Assembly (NCBI RefSeq): GCF_900110485.1
Contig: NZ_FODY01000008.1
Span: forward strand, 62,001 to 126,000
Origin: Propionispora vibrioides
GTDB lineage: Bacteria > Bacillota > Negativicutes > Propionisporales > Propionisporaceae
Length of the DNA: 64,000 nucleotides
Reading direction: 5' to 3'
A program made the position numbers and the translations under genes. The notes beneath the pieces were generated by a model, which was not told the DNA's origin, ran no database searches, and was given only the letters and a program-made list of their open reading frames with translations. Shown piece after piece: positions 9,798-18,576 of this stretch. Within the stretch, counting starts at the first letter, position 1, and each line of letters starts with the position of its first letter.

Positions 9798-10565
9798 TTA
9801 ACGTTCTACATTTTCATTCGCACAAATGGTGTATAGATACGCGATGATCCCGCCGATAATGGCATAAGTCACCGTATTGATGCCCAGGCTCTTCAGGCTT
9901 ACAGCCATAAAATAGGCCAGTAAAAAGAACACGATAAACTGGGTCTTACCGATGACTTTCATGATCAGGGCAATCCCCAGCGCCGCCAGGCCACCGCCAA
10001 CAGCGCCCAACACATGGAATACGATGCCGCCGGAAAGCTGGGCCAGGAACGAGGCAATGACCGGTGCTCCGGCGTAAAGGCCGATAAACAAGAGCGGAAA
10101 GAACAGAACCATGCTAACCAATATGGGAAGAATGATAATAGCAAAAGTCAGGCCTTTATCATTCGCTTCAGCAGCATATTTATCCATCAAACGGACAATA
10201 AAGGAGTTAATAAAAAACCGAAAGGAATAAATATAGCTACCCAAAAGACCGACCGGCACGGCTACGGCGATCGCTTCGGTAGGCGCCAATCCGGCAAGCA
10301 TAGCAACCGGTACGGCAACCGCAGTCGCTACGGCCGGTTCACTGGGCATGGCTCCCCCTGGTGCGATCATCCCCATGTAAATCAATTGAATCGCTGCCGT
10401 AATGGTCATCGCCAGCGGAACATTCCCTAAGACAAGACCAACAACCAGTCCCGTCATCATCGGGCTAAATCTGAGCATCAACGTTGAATAACCAAGAGCA
10501 CGAGCCTGAACCACCGTCACCCACAGCGCGATCAGAGCCGCCTGGGTTGCGCTAATTTCCCCCAT
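9798..10565 (-). CDS. PTS mannose-family IIC component
   Basis: This 255-residue integral membrane protein starts MGEISATQAALIALWVTVV and carries GLVLGNVPLAMTITAAIQLIYMG, the PTS_IIC sorbose/mannose signature, followed by GGAMPSEPAVATAVAVPVAM. About seven hydrophobic segments are visible. The ATG used follows AGAGGTGTGGGAAA. It is the first PTS gene of the operon and lies directly after the 2-hydroxyacid dehydrogenase gene. Mannose-family PTSs of this class carry hexoses, but also gluconate and glucosaminate in other Firmicutes and enterics. Confidence 0.93.
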   Translation of the reverse strand: MGEISATQAALIALWVTVVQARALGYSTLMLRFSPMMTGLVVGLVLGNVPLAMTITAAIQLIYMGMIAPGGAMPSEPAVATAVAVPVAMLAGLAPTEAIAVAVPVGLLGSYIYSFRFFINSFIVRLMDKYAAEANDKGLTFAIIILPILVSMVLFFPLLFIGLYAGAPVIASFLAQLSGGIVFHVLGAVGGGLAALGIALIMKVIGKTQFIVFFLLAYFMAVSLKSLGINTVTYAIIGGIIAYLYTICANENVER

Positions 10566-10656
10566 TTTCCCACACCTCTTTTTTATAAATTTTAAAAGGA
10601 ACAACAACCGCAGTGATGAATCAGGTATCCCTCCTCCCGCTTATGGTTAGTCCGCA

Positions 10657-11652
10657 TTAGCGCCGAGCTAATAATTCTGTATTAATAACATCTTCGGGAA
10701 CTTTCCCGGCAAGTACCCGCTCCACATCGGTGACTACCTTGTCACCCATACCATACAGGCATTCATAGGTATAAGCGGAGGTATGAGGCGTAATGACTAC
10801 ATTTTCATAGGCCAGCAAAGGATGTGTCTCGGTAATCGGTTCCCCTTCGATCACATCGAGGCCAATTCCCGCTACCGTTCCATTGTCCAAAGCAGCTCTA
10901 AGCGCCGTTTCATCCATGAGCTCACCGCGGGCCGTATTAACGATAAAGACATGCTTTTTCAAAAGAGCAAACTCTCTGGCCGAAAGCAGGTGATAATTAT
11001 CTTGGGTTATACAAGCATTCAGAGAAATAATATCCGCTGTACCAAGCAGTTCTTCCAGCGAAACCGGAGTAGCGCCTTTTTCTTTTATTTGTTCTGTCGG
11101 AAGGCCTGGATCATAGGCAATCAACTCGGCATTAAAACCATTTTTTAAGATTTCGCCCACTCTGCTGCCAATATTGCCAAAACCGATGACACCAACCGTT
11201 TTCCCTTTTATTTCATTGCCAACAAATTTTGCCCGCTCCGCCCACTTGCCTGCTTTGGCTTTGAATGAAGCCTCCCGCACCTTACGCATAACCGTCATTA
11301 AGAGAGCCACCGCATTCTCCGCCACAGCCTCCCGTTCGATTAGGCTGGAAACCTTGGTGACAAGAGTTCCCTTTTGGGTAGCCGCTGCCACGTCAATATT
11401 GTTATAGCCAATACCATGGCGAGATATCAGAAGCGTCTTGTCCTTATACTCAAAGAATTCCTCATTGTACCAGGCCGTTACACTGGCAATAATGATTCCA
11501 TACCCCTGCAAATGCTCGGCAAGCTCCTTCCCTCCCACGTCTTTCGGCAAAGTAAAACGTTTTACTTCGCCCAGGGCTTCCAACCGTTCGATATGCTCCG
11601 AAAAGATATTCCCGAAACTGCTGGAATTCACAATCGCAATTTTAGTCTCCAT
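10657..11652 (-). CDS. D-2-hydroxyacid dehydrogenase (phosphoglycerate dehydrogenase-like)
   Basis: This 331-residue NAD-dependent enzyme has the Rossmann motif GVIGFGNIGSRVGE near residue 148, and the catalytic triad in NTARGELMDE (Arg), GLDVIEGEP (Glu) and ITPHTSAYT (His). The family reversibly reduces 2-keto acids to D-2-hydroxyacids. It has no C-terminal ACT domain, so a role in serine synthesis is unlikely. A second dehydrogenase of the same family lies two genes upstream, in the same operon. I used the ATG four codons into the longest frame, after GGGAGAGG. Confidence 0.9.
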   Translation of the reverse strand: METKIAIVNSSSFGNIFSEHIERLEALGEVKRFTLPKDVGGKELAEHLQGYGIIIASVTAWYNEEFFEYKDKTLLISRHGIGYNNIDVAAATQKGTLVTKVSSLIEREAVAENAVALLMTVMRKVREASFKAKAGKWAERAKFVGNEIKGKTVGVIGFGNIGSRVGEILKNGFNAELIAYDPGLPTEQIKEKGATPVSLEELLGTADIISLNACITQDNYHLLSAREFALLKKHVFIVNTARGELMDETALRAALDNGTVAGIGLDVIEGEPITETHPLLAYENVVITPHTSAYTYECLYGMGDKVVTDVERVLAGKVPEDVINTELLARR

Positions 11653-11685
11653 ATGTATATCCAACCTCTCCCTCCAAATGCTTTA

Positions 11686-12339
11686 TCAACTGCGGGCTTC
11701 TTTCACCGCTTCAATAAACTTTCGGGCATTGTCCGTTACCGCGGCATAATCCCCTTTGGCCGCCGGACCGCTAAGCGCTCCGCCGGCGCCGATGGCCACC
11801 GCCCCTGCTTTGATCCACTCGGCGGTATTCTCCGGCGTTACCCCGCCGGTCGGCATAAAATTAGCCTGGGGCAAGGGACCTTTAAAAGCTTTAATAACCT
11901 TAGGTCCGTATAACTCACCGGGAAATACTTTGATCACGTCAGCTCCCGCCTCCAAGGCTTCCAGAGCATCTCTAGCTGTTGCGGCGCCGGGCATGACCGG
12001 GATATGATACCGGTTGCACAGGACAATCGTTGGTAAACTCAGCATCGGTGTCACCACATAACTGGCGCCGCTCAAAATAGCGATTCGAGCTGTTTCCGGA
12101 TCCAATACGGTGCCTGCCCCTAATATTAACTGATCCGGCGAATAGGTCTTCGCCAAACTTTCCATGACTTTACAAGCCCCCGGCACCGTGAAAGTCATCT
12201 CAATGGCGGTGACCCCTCCTGCGATGCAAGCGGCCGCAATTTGCTGGGCCTGCTCTTCATTTTCAGCGCGTACAACCGCAACCACACCAACATCAATGAT
12301 TCGTTGCACGGTCTGGTATTTTTTTAGCATACCTGTCAT
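11686..12339 (-). CDS. eda: KDPG/KHG aldolase
   Basis: At 217 residues this is a normal class I 2-keto-3-deoxy-6-phosphogluconate / 4-hydroxy-2-oxoglutarate aldolase. The motif VVRAEN, the proton-transfer Glu in AIEMTFT, the Schiff-base lysine in DVIKVFPGE near residue 135, and MPTGGV for phosphate binding are all visible. It cleaves KDPG-like compounds to pyruvate and glyceraldehyde 3-phosphate. No edd dehydratase is encoded beside it, but the UxaA-type dehydratase of operon B could supply a 2-keto-3-deoxy acid. Confidence 0.93.
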   Translation of the reverse strand: MTGMLKKYQTVQRIIDVGVVAVVRAENEEQAQQIAAACIAGGVTAIEMTFTVPGACKVMESLAKTYSPDQLILGAGTVLDPETARIAILSGASYVVTPMLSLPTIVLCNRYHIPVMPGAATARDALEALEAGADVIKVFPGELYGPKVIKAFKGPLPQANFMPTGGVTPENTAEWIKAGAVAIGAGGALSGPAAKGDYAAVTDNARKFIEAVKEARS

Positions 12340-12367
12340 TCTGAAAGCCTCCCACCATTTATTTTTC

Positions 12368-13321
12368 CTATTTCACCGGAAACAACGGGGTTTCTCCCTT
12401 GAGTACCCGTAGTACCTCTTCCCCGGCAGTCACGCTAGAGCGTACGACTGCTTCCCGGGTATAGCCACCACAATGAGGTGTAATCACCACGTTCGGCAAT
12501 TGAATAAATGGATGATCCTTTCCTGGAGGCTCCTCCTGTGTTGTGTCGGCACCATAACCTGCTATTTTTCCAGCTTTCAAAGCAGCCGCCAACGCCGCTT
12601 CCTCAACTAAATCCCCACGGGCCGTATTAATTAAAATGGCTGAATTCTTCATACTGTCCAATACCTGCTGATTAATCATGCCCACCGTATCCTTGGTCGC
12701 GGGAACATGCAACGTGATCAGATCGGCTTCCCGATACAGTTTATCCAGACTTACATACTGCGTCCCGTATAAGCCCGTTAACTCTGTTCGCGGATATAAA
12801 TCAAAAGCCAGTGTTTTCATGCCAAAAGCATGGGCCCGTTTTATCACCTCAGCGCCAATATGGCCGGTCCCGACAACCCCTAGGGTCTTACCGTAAAGCT
12901 CCATGCCCTGAACTCTTTGCCAGCCACCGGCACGAACCGCTTCACTTTGCCGGACAATATTCCGGCTTACGGCCAGCAGCAGGCCAAATACCAACTCACA
13001 GACCGAAATATTATTCGTTCCTACACTTAATGTTACCGTCACATCATTTTCACGTGCCGCCTGTACATCAACCGTGTTATAGCCCACTCCATTACGGCTG
13101 ATTACCTTTAATGTCGGTTTGCCCGCAACAATCACCGGTGCATTTATTTCATCCACACCGGCAATAACCGCATCCATTCCTGGGATAAGCTTTAGCATTT
13201 CCTGCTCATTACGCGGAACGTCACCGGCACCGTCAATTACCTCACAGCCATTTTGCCGCAATAGATCAATGCATTCCTGGCAGCGTGCAACCGAACGGGC
13301 GGTGACCAATACCTTGTACAA
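12368..13321 (-). CDS. D-2-hydroxyacid dehydrogenase, second copy
   Basis: This 317-residue NAD-dependent dehydrogenase has GVVGTGHIGAEVIK (Rossmann, near residue 145), NTARGDLVEE (Arg), GADTTQEEPPG (Glu region) and ITPHCGGYTREA (His). It is first in operon A, facing rpiR across an AT-rich spacer. The start is placed at TTG 13321 because a GGGGGG ribosome site lies 7 bp before it. An ATG six codons further upstream (13339) has no ribosome site. It differs clearly in sequence from the copy at 10.7-11.7 kb, so the two probably act on different substrates. Confidence 0.87.
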   Translation of the reverse strand: MYKVLVTARSVARCQECIDLLRQNGCEVIDGAGDVPRNEQEMLKLIPGMDAVIAGVDEINAPVIVAGKPTLKVISRNGVGYNTVDVQAARENDVTVTLSVGTNNISVCELVFGLLLAVSRNIVRQSEAVRAGGWQRVQGMELYGKTLGVVGTGHIGAEVIKRAHAFGMKTLAFDLYPRTELTGLYGTQYVSLDKLYREADLITLHVPATKDTVGMINQQVLDSMKNSAILINTARGDLVEEAALAAALKAGKIAGYGADTTQEEPPGKDHPFIQLPNVVITPHCGGYTREAVVRSSVTAGEEVLRVLKGETPLFPVK

Positions 13322-13365
13322 TACAATTCCCCCCTGCATTCAAATAAGAATATTTTCAAAAAGTT

Positions 13366-13382
13366 CCTGATTCAAATCAGAA
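13366..13382. promoter_or_regulatory. Palindrome, candidate operator of operon A
   Basis: A 14-bp perfect palindrome, CTGATTCAAATCAG in its core (with TTC/GAA extension), lies about 45 bp upstream of the first gene of operon A. It is downstream of a possible minus-strand promoter (TTTAAA, 17 bp, TATTAT, near 13.43 kb). Binding by the divergent RpiR protein is an inference from position only. Confidence 0.4.
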
Positions 13383-13559
13383 ACTCTTTGTTGCCCTGTT
13401 AAGTTAAAAATCAATATAATATGATTGAGTATTATCATTTTAAACCACAATAAAGATATGTATATTTCATTTTATGAGGATATTTTTGATAAAATTACTT
13501 CATTTGTTTATAATTGTACTTTAAATTCAAAAAAATCACAATACTATTTGATGCGATTA

Positions 13560-13589
13560 TTGCATTTTTTTATAAAAAAATGATATACT
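13560..13589 (+). promoter_or_regulatory. Probable sigma-A promoter of the first rpiR gene
   Basis: TTGCAT (13560-13565) and TATACT (13584-13589) are separated by 18 bp and lie about 55 bp before the rpiR start. The rest of the 13322-13642 spacer is AT-rich and contains no gene. Confidence 0.6.
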
Positions 13590-13642
13590 TCTATCAAATG
13601 AACAAATTTTCTCGCATTTTACTATGACCAGGAGGTTTTACC

Positions 13643-14497
13643 ATGAATATAGCTTCACCCGAGTTATTATCTTTTTTAATCCCTTATTATAAAAACTTTA
13701 CAAAATCCGAACAAAAGCTGGCTTCTTACATATCGAATCATCCTCAACAGGTTATGAAGCAAACGATATCGGAAATAGCTGAAAAAACGAAAACATCGGA
13801 AGTTACTGTATCACGCTTTTGTCGGAAGGCCGGTTTTAGTGGACTTCAGGATCTGAAGCTATCGCTATCCGGCGAAATATTTACCCCTTTAGAATCGGTT
13901 TTTCAGGATATTAAAGTAGATGATTCAGTTGAGTATATTACCAAAAAACTATTTGGCAATATTTCAACAGGACTGCAGGATACGTTAAAAATTCTCGATT
14001 TCTCGGCTCTGGAGGCTGCTGCCGAAAAAATTAATGCCGCCCGAAAAGTGGATATTTATGCGTTAGGTATGTCCAGTATCGTAGGCCATGACATCGAAAA
14101 TCACCTCATCCGCCTGACTAAGTCGGCTCATTTTCTTGCCGATACGCATATGCAAGCCATATCGGCTTCCCTGCTTACACCGGAAGATGTTTTGATTGCC
14201 ATTTCCCATACAGGCTCTAATATTGATTTACTGGAATCGGTAAAAGTCGCCAAAAAATCCGGTGTTCCCATCATCGTCATCACCGGCTATCCCAATTCGC
14301 CAATAACCAAGCTGGCCGATATCGTCCTTAGCGGTATGGGCTGCGAAGTCACCTACCGCTCCGAATCAACGGCGTCCCGGCTGGTGCATCTGGCGATTGC
14401 CGACGTATTATATACCTGCATTATTATGAAGGATCCGGAAAAGTACATGCAAACAGTTACCCATTGGCGCCGGGAAATCGCTAAACATCGTCTATAA
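13643..14497 (+). CDS. RpiR/MurR-family transcriptional regulator
   Basis: At 284 residues it shows the standard RpiR architecture. The N-terminal HTH_6 domain spans about residues 1-77, with TKSEQKLASYI and the recognition helix in TSEVTVSRFCRKAGFSG. A SIS sugar-isomerase-fold domain for binding a phosphosugar follows, about residues 125-265, with IAISHTGSNIDLLE. The ATG follows CAGGAGG. It is divergent from operon A, which it most likely controls in response to a phosphorylated sugar acid. It is paralogous to the second RpiR gene at 22.8 kb along its full length, including FESV...V.VDD and GLQDTLK. Confidence 0.93.
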   Translation: MNIASPELLSFLIPYYKNFTKSEQKLASYISNHPQQVMKQTISEIAEKTKTSEVTVSRFCRKAGFSGLQDLKLSLSGEIFTPLESVFQDIKVDDSVEYITKKLFGNISTGLQDTLKILDFSALEAAAEKINAARKVDIYALGMSSIVGHDIENHLIRLTKSAHFLADTHMQAISASLLTPEDVLIAISHTGSNIDLLESVKVAKKSGVPIIVITGYPNSPITKLADIVLSGMGCEVTYRSESTASRLVHLAIADVLYTCIIMKDPEKYMQTVTHWRREIAKHRL

Positions 14498-14539
14498 AAA
14501 CTCAGTACCAAACCTACTTGATTATATTTCCAGAAAAAC

Positions 14540-14592
14540 AAAAGGGTATCGCAAAACGCTATTTAAAAGAAAGCGCTTTGCGATACCCTTTT
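14540..14592. terminator. Strong bidirectional terminator, rpiR / operon B
   Basis: The 17-bp arms AAAAGGGTATCGCAAA and TTTGCGATACCCTTTT, extended by CGCT/AGCG, enclose a short AT loop and are bordered by T tracts. It lies between convergent rpiR and the uxaA-type gene and can serve both. A decayed relative is present near 30.67-30.71 kb. Confidence 0.9.
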
Positions 14593-14610
14593 AGTTTAAG
14601 AATATGCTAA

Positions 14611-15783
14611 TTAAAGCTGATTGCACCATACCTCAAAATTGCGGTACACGCTGATTTCGCCAAAACCGTACTCTTCTGCTTTGGTTAATTCACCGTTGCA
14701 GATAGCCAGCATGTTAGCAAAAATCTTTTCGCCACATTCCTCCAACGTCATCGTTCCCTGCAATATTCCTGAAACATCCACATCAATATTGTCCGCCATC
14801 TTTTTATAGGTTTCCCGGTTCCCCGTCACTTTCAATACCGGAATAACTGGATTTCCAATAGGCGTACCCCGTCCGGTAGTAAACACGCAAAGCTGCGCCC
14901 CGCCAGCCGCCATACCGGTTACCGACTCAATGTCATAACCTGGCGTATCCATGATAATCAAGCCTTTTTCCCTGGGTGCTTCCCCATAGCGAACTACCTC
15001 ATTCACTGGCGTGCTGCCCCCCTTGGAAATTCCCCCCAAGGCTTTTTCCTCTAAGGTACTCAGCCCACCCTTCATATTGCCTGGTGATGGATTAGCTCCC
15101 CTGATGTCGACACCCATTCGGACAAATTCGGCTTCCAGTCCTTTGACGATAGCCAGTATCCTGTGCCGAACAAATTCGTCTTTTGCCCGTCTGGCCAGAA
15201 TATGTTCCGTACCGATCAATTCCGTCGTTTCCCCCAGCATTACACTGCCGCCTGCCCCGATCAGCCGGTCGCTGCAATAACCTAAAGCCGGATTGGCGGA
15301 CAAACCGGAAGTCGCATCCGAACCGCCACAATTGGTTGCCAGAAGAATTTCGTCAAGCCCGGCAACCACCCGTGGGGCCGTCACCAGCTCTTTTACCATA
15401 TTGGCGGCCAGCTCAATCCCCCGTTCAATCGTACGAACTGTACCGCCTTCCTCCTGAATAGTGATGACCGCCAGCGGCTTGGTCGTTTTACTGCGTATTT
15501 CCTCATAAAGCGTATGGGGCTGAACGGTTTCGCAACCCAGTCCGACAAGGAGTACTCCATACACATTAGGATTCATCGCCAGTCCTGACATAGTCCGCTT
15601 CATAATGGGAACACTACCGCCAATCTGCCCACAGCCCTTGGTATTGGGAATTAAGACCGTTCCCGGCACCTGGGCGGCAATCCGGGCAGCCGTTTCATTG
15701 GCACAGCCTACCGTAGACATAATCAGGACTTTATTCCGGATACCCAAAGAACCATCCAGTCTTCTAAATGCTTTAATTTTCAT
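14611..15783 (-). CDS. UxaA-family dehydratase/lyase, large subunit
   Basis: At 390 residues this matches the C-terminal large domain of altronate/galactarate dehydratase, as also found in (2R)-sulfolactate sulfo-lyase SuyB. Recognisable are RIDG-like FRRLDGSLGIRNKVL at the start, the conserved cysteine segments TVGCANET and NTKGCGQIGG, LLVGLGCE, TNCGGSDATSGLSANP and FTTGRGTPIGNPVIPVLKVTGN. These enzymes use a metal or Fe-S centre to dehydrate sugar acids to 2-keto-3-deoxy acids. It overlaps the small-subunit gene by 11 bp, so the two are translationally coupled. Which substrate it takes is not visible. Confidence 0.88.
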   Translation of the reverse strand: MKIKAFRRLDGSLGIRNKVLIMSTVGCANETAARIAAQVPGTVLIPNTKGCGQIGGSVPIMKRTMSGLAMNPNVYGVLLVGLGCETVQPHTLYEEIRSKTTKPLAVITIQEEGGTVRTIERGIELAANMVKELVTAPRVVAGLDEILLATNCGGSDATSGLSANPALGYCSDRLIGAGGSVMLGETTELIGTEHILARRAKDEFVRHRILAIVKGLEAEFVRMGVDIRGANPSPGNMKGGLSTLEEKALGGISKGGSTPVNEVVRYGEAPREKGLIIMDTPGYDIESVTGMAAGGAQLCVFTTGRGTPIGNPVIPVLKVTGNRETYKKMADNIDVDVSGILQGTMTLEECGEKIFANMLAICNGELTKAEEYGFGEISVYRNFEVWCNQL

Positions 15784-16069
15784 TGCTTAGGGTCACACCC
15801 TTTAGATTTTCTGTATGGACATGTTCGCCAGATTCAATAGCCCGTTCCGCCCTGCCGATGACTTCACCGTATTTTAGTACGGTTCCCTGAGCCGGAATCG
15901 CTGTGACGGCAATTTTATGATAGATGTCAATATCCTGTTTGGCCAACAGTTCTACAACCAGGGATCGGTCATAAAAAATCTGGACAGACTCACCGCTTGT
16001 CACAGGCTCCAACATAACGGCAACCATATCCTGGCGATGCATCAAGATAGCCTTTTTTTCTTTACTCAC
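15773..16069 (-). CDS. UxaA-family dehydratase/lyase, small (SAF-domain) subunit
   Basis: This 98-residue protein corresponds to the N-terminal SAF domain that is fused in UxaA but separate in SuyA-like enzymes. The segment IYHKIAVTAIPAQGTVLKYGEVIGRA is the family pattern (h.K.A...I..G..v.KYGe.IG.A), and HVHTENL is the conserved H.HN.. C-terminus. The start is GTG after GGGAGAG. It forms a two-subunit enzyme with the downstream overlapping gene. Confidence 0.88.
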   Translation of the reverse strand: MSKEKKAILMHRQDMVAVMLEPVTSGESVQIFYDRSLVVELLAKQDIDIYHKIAVTAIPAQGTVLKYGEVIGRAERAIESGEHVHTENLKGVTLSNEN

Positions 16070-16110
16070 AGATAGCTCTCCCCTCCCAGGGATTAACCGG
16101 CGTTGCTATC

Positions 16111-16560
16111 TCATCCGGAGTATAGCACCTCAATCCGGTTAATCTTTTCAATTCGCCGGAGCCTTTTTTCCGCCCCGTCAAACCGGCTGGCAAGCCAGGT
16201 ATCCACAATCGTGATAGCCGCACCACTTCCTAATACCCTGGCACCCAGACACAATACATTCGCATTGTTATGCTCCCTCGCCATTTTCGCCGAGAAACAG
16301 TCTCCCACCAGCGCAGCCCGGATGCCAGGAACCTTATTGGCTGCAATAGACATGCCGATTCCCGTGCCGCAGATCAAAATGCCTTGCTCATATTCACCAC
16401 TGACTACCGCCTGGGCCACAGCGAGAGCCACATCGGCCGTATCAGTAGCCGAGCCGTCTAACGTGCCAAAATCCCGATATGCCAATCCTGCCTTCTGGAA
16501 ACGGGCAAGAATATCCTGTTTGAGATAGAACCCGGCATGATCCGATCCAATAGCCAGCAT
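16111..16560 (-). CDS. rpiB: Ribose 5-phosphate isomerase B
   Basis: At 149 residues this is a normal RpiB/LacAB protein. It has IGSDHAGFYLK at the N-terminus, the catalytic Cys in LICGTGIGMSIAANK near residue 67, and REHNNANVLCLGAR with the substrate-binding His and Asn. It interconverts ribose 5-phosphate and ribulose 5-phosphate, or related aldose/ketose phosphates. In operon B it follows the Gnd-like gene, whose product would be a pentulose 5-phosphate, so an isomerase here makes sense. Confidence 0.93.
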   Translation of the reverse strand: MLAIGSDHAGFYLKQDILARFQKAGLAYRDFGTLDGSATDTADVALAVAQAVVSGEYEQGILICGTGIGMSIAANKVPGIRAALVGDCFSAKMAREHNNANVLCLGARVLGSGAAITIVDTWLASRFDGAEKRLRRIEKINRIEVLYSG

Positions 16561-16574
16561 ATTTGTTCCCTCCT

Positions 16575-17474
16575 TTAAGCCTGTGTTACCACTTGATGTC
16601 CCCCAAACTGATTACGCAAGGCAGCGACCACTTTGCCAGAAAAGGTGTCGTCTTCCAGTGAACGGTAACGCATCAATAAGGAAAGAGCAATCACCGGAGT
16701 GCAAATCGAATTATCCAGTGCTGTTTCCACTGTCCATTTCCCCTCGCCGGTAGATTTCATAATACCTTTAATGGTACTGAGGCTGGCATCCTTTGCTAAC
16801 GCATTCTCCAATAGTTCCATCAACCAACTGCGAACCACCGAGCCATGGTTCCATACGCCGGCAACCTGCTGCAAATTAAAATCAAAACCGCTCTTATTCA
16901 GCAATTCAAACCCTTCGGCAATAGCCTGCATCATGCCATATTCAATACCATTATGAATCATCTTGCAAAAATGTCCGCTACCGGCCTTTCCTGTATACAG
17001 ATAGCCGTCGGGCACAGATATGTCTTTAAAAACCGGCTCACAGTAATGAACGGCTTCCGCATCACCACCAACCATCAGGCATACGCCCTGTAAGGCCCCG
17101 CTCACACCGCCGCTTGTACCGCAATCCAAGAAATAAATGCCCTGCCGTCTTAAGCTTTCATAGCGCCTGATAGAATCCTTATAATTTGAATTTCCACCGT
17201 CAATGATCACATCGCCGGCAGCAAGCAAGGGTGTTATTCCGGCAATGGCGTCATCAATCGGCGGTCCGACCGGAACCATTAACAATATGGTTTTTCTACC
17301 GCTTAGACGGCCTGCCACTTCGTTTATTTCCCTAACGACCGTTATCCCCCTGTCAGCTAACCCCTTTGTATTAGCCCGATTGATATCATAAGCCACAACA
17401 CAGTGTCCTTTTTCCTTTAGATTAAGAGCTAAGTTGTAGCCCATTTTCCCCGTCCCGATTAGTCCCAGTTCCAT
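16575..17474 (-). CDS. Short-form 6-phosphogluconate dehydrogenase-like, second copy
   Basis: At 299 residues this has the same length as the operon A copy and is co-linear with it. Features are GLIGTGKMGYNLA with YDIN, CGTSGGVSGALQGVCLMVGGD, the catalytic GHFCKMIHNGIEYGMMQ and the ending SGKVVAALRNQFGGH. It probably oxidises and decarboxylates a 6-phosphoaldonate to a pentulose phosphate. It sits between the PTE-family lactonase and rpiB, an order that fits lactone opening, then oxidative decarboxylation, then isomerisation. A GGAGG site precedes the ATG. Confidence 0.9.
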   Translation of the reverse strand: MELGLIGTGKMGYNLALNLKEKGHCVVAYDINRANTKGLADRGITVVREINEVAGRLSGRKTILLMVPVGPPIDDAIAGITPLLAAGDVIIDGGNSNYKDSIRRYESLRRQGIYFLDCGTSGGVSGALQGVCLMVGGDAEAVHYCEPVFKDISVPDGYLYTGKAGSGHFCKMIHNGIEYGMMQAIAEGFELLNKSGFDFNLQQVAGVWNHGSVVRSWLMELLENALAKDASLSTIKGIMKSTGEGKWTVETALDNSICTPVIALSLLMRYRSLEDDTFSGKVVAALRNQFGGHQVVTQA

Positions 17475-17539
17475 AGCAAACCTCCATTTACACTTTGCCT
17501 ATAGTATATTTTTATAAATATAGTTAACTCCATGCCTGC

Positions 17540-18508
17540 CTATAACTCCTGTTGTTTATTCGCAAACGCCTGTGCAGCATTTCCGGCGTATATTTTTTGT
17601 ATGATCTCTTCCGAGACGCCTGCTGCCCGGAGCCTTGGCCAAAATATCTGCAGGTTATAATCCATTCCGGGTCCCCCCTGGTAGGATTTAAAATAAGACC
17701 GCCTGCCCAAATCCGCACCAATCAGCAGTTGAGAGCCCCATCCCCTGTCTACCATATTTTTTATCAGGGTGGCAATGACTTCATCGGGATAATATTTGAT
17801 CCGCCCTGGTCCGTCATAAATCAAATACACGCCTTTAGCCGCCAATTGTTCATGATAAAACAAATCCGGATTACGGTCTATATGTCCCAATATAATATTG
17901 TCCGTCCGCACACCCTCTGTCAGAAGAATTTCAATGATTTCCAAAGCCATTGTCCCTCTTTCCGTATGAAGAGAAACGGGATAGCCAGTTGCTACGGAAG
18001 CTTTTCCCGCTGCCTGAAGCACTTTCTTTTCAACAGCGGTTATCACCTGATAATTGGCAGCAGCCTTAATCACACCGGCTCTTGCCTCAGACCGTTTTAC
18101 AATAGGCCCTGCATAGTCATACAAATCAATTCCATCTTCTAAATCCTCAATTAGCAATCTGGCAATCTCTTCCACAGAATAGCGGTAAATAAAATGAGTT
18201 GGGTCGTAAAAAATCGACTTATGAAAACCTGTCGTAGCGACTACCTGTACCCCGGAGGCTTTGCTTATTTCGATCAGACTACCAATGTCACGACCGCTGC
18301 CACAGGGAGTCATTTCCACAACCGTTTTTCCTCCTGCCTGTTGGAACAAAGCTACTTCGTTTAACGCAGCCTCATAGCTGTCCATCAGAAAATCTTTCCC
18401 CCCATGAATCACTTCCCCGCCGCCGATCCGCATCAGATGCTCATGAGCATCTGTATTACCTAATACATCAGCCGGGATTTTCCCCAATACCGTTTGTACA
18501 AATTTCAT
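17540..18508 (-). CDS. Phosphotriesterase-family (COG1735) lactonase
   Basis: This 322-residue amidohydrolase-fold protein has the metal ligands of the PTE family: DAHEHL (HxH) near residue 20, HTERG near residue 180, GHIDRN near residue 210 and GADLGRR near residue 260. Despite the family name, characterised bacterial members of COG1735 encoded with Ula-type PTS genes hydrolyse sugar-lactone phosphates such as pentono-1,4-lactone 5-phosphates. The context here is the same: an ascorbate-type PTS directly upstream. I infer a phospho-lactonase. The ATG used follows GGGGAGTG; the longer frame has no ribosome site. Confidence 0.85.
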   Translation of the reverse strand: MKFVQTVLGKIPADVLGNTDAHEHLMRIGGGEVIHGGKDFLMDSYEAALNEVALFQQAGGKTVVEMTPCGSGRDIGSLIEISKASGVQVVATTGFHKSIFYDPTHFIYRYSVEEIARLLIEDLEDGIDLYDYAGPIVKRSEARAGVIKAAANYQVITAVEKKVLQAAGKASVATGYPVSLHTERGTMALEIIEILLTEGVRTDNIILGHIDRNPDLFYHEQLAAKGVYLIYDGPGRIKYYPDEVIATLIKNMVDRGWGSQLLIGADLGRRSYFKSYQGGPGMDYNLQIFWPRLRAAGVSEEIIQKIYAGNAAQAFANKQQEL

Positions 18509-18576
18509 ATAAATCACTCCCCCTACATAGTAACCCATATGAGACAAGCATTCGTCTCATATGGGTTGTTTGGCAT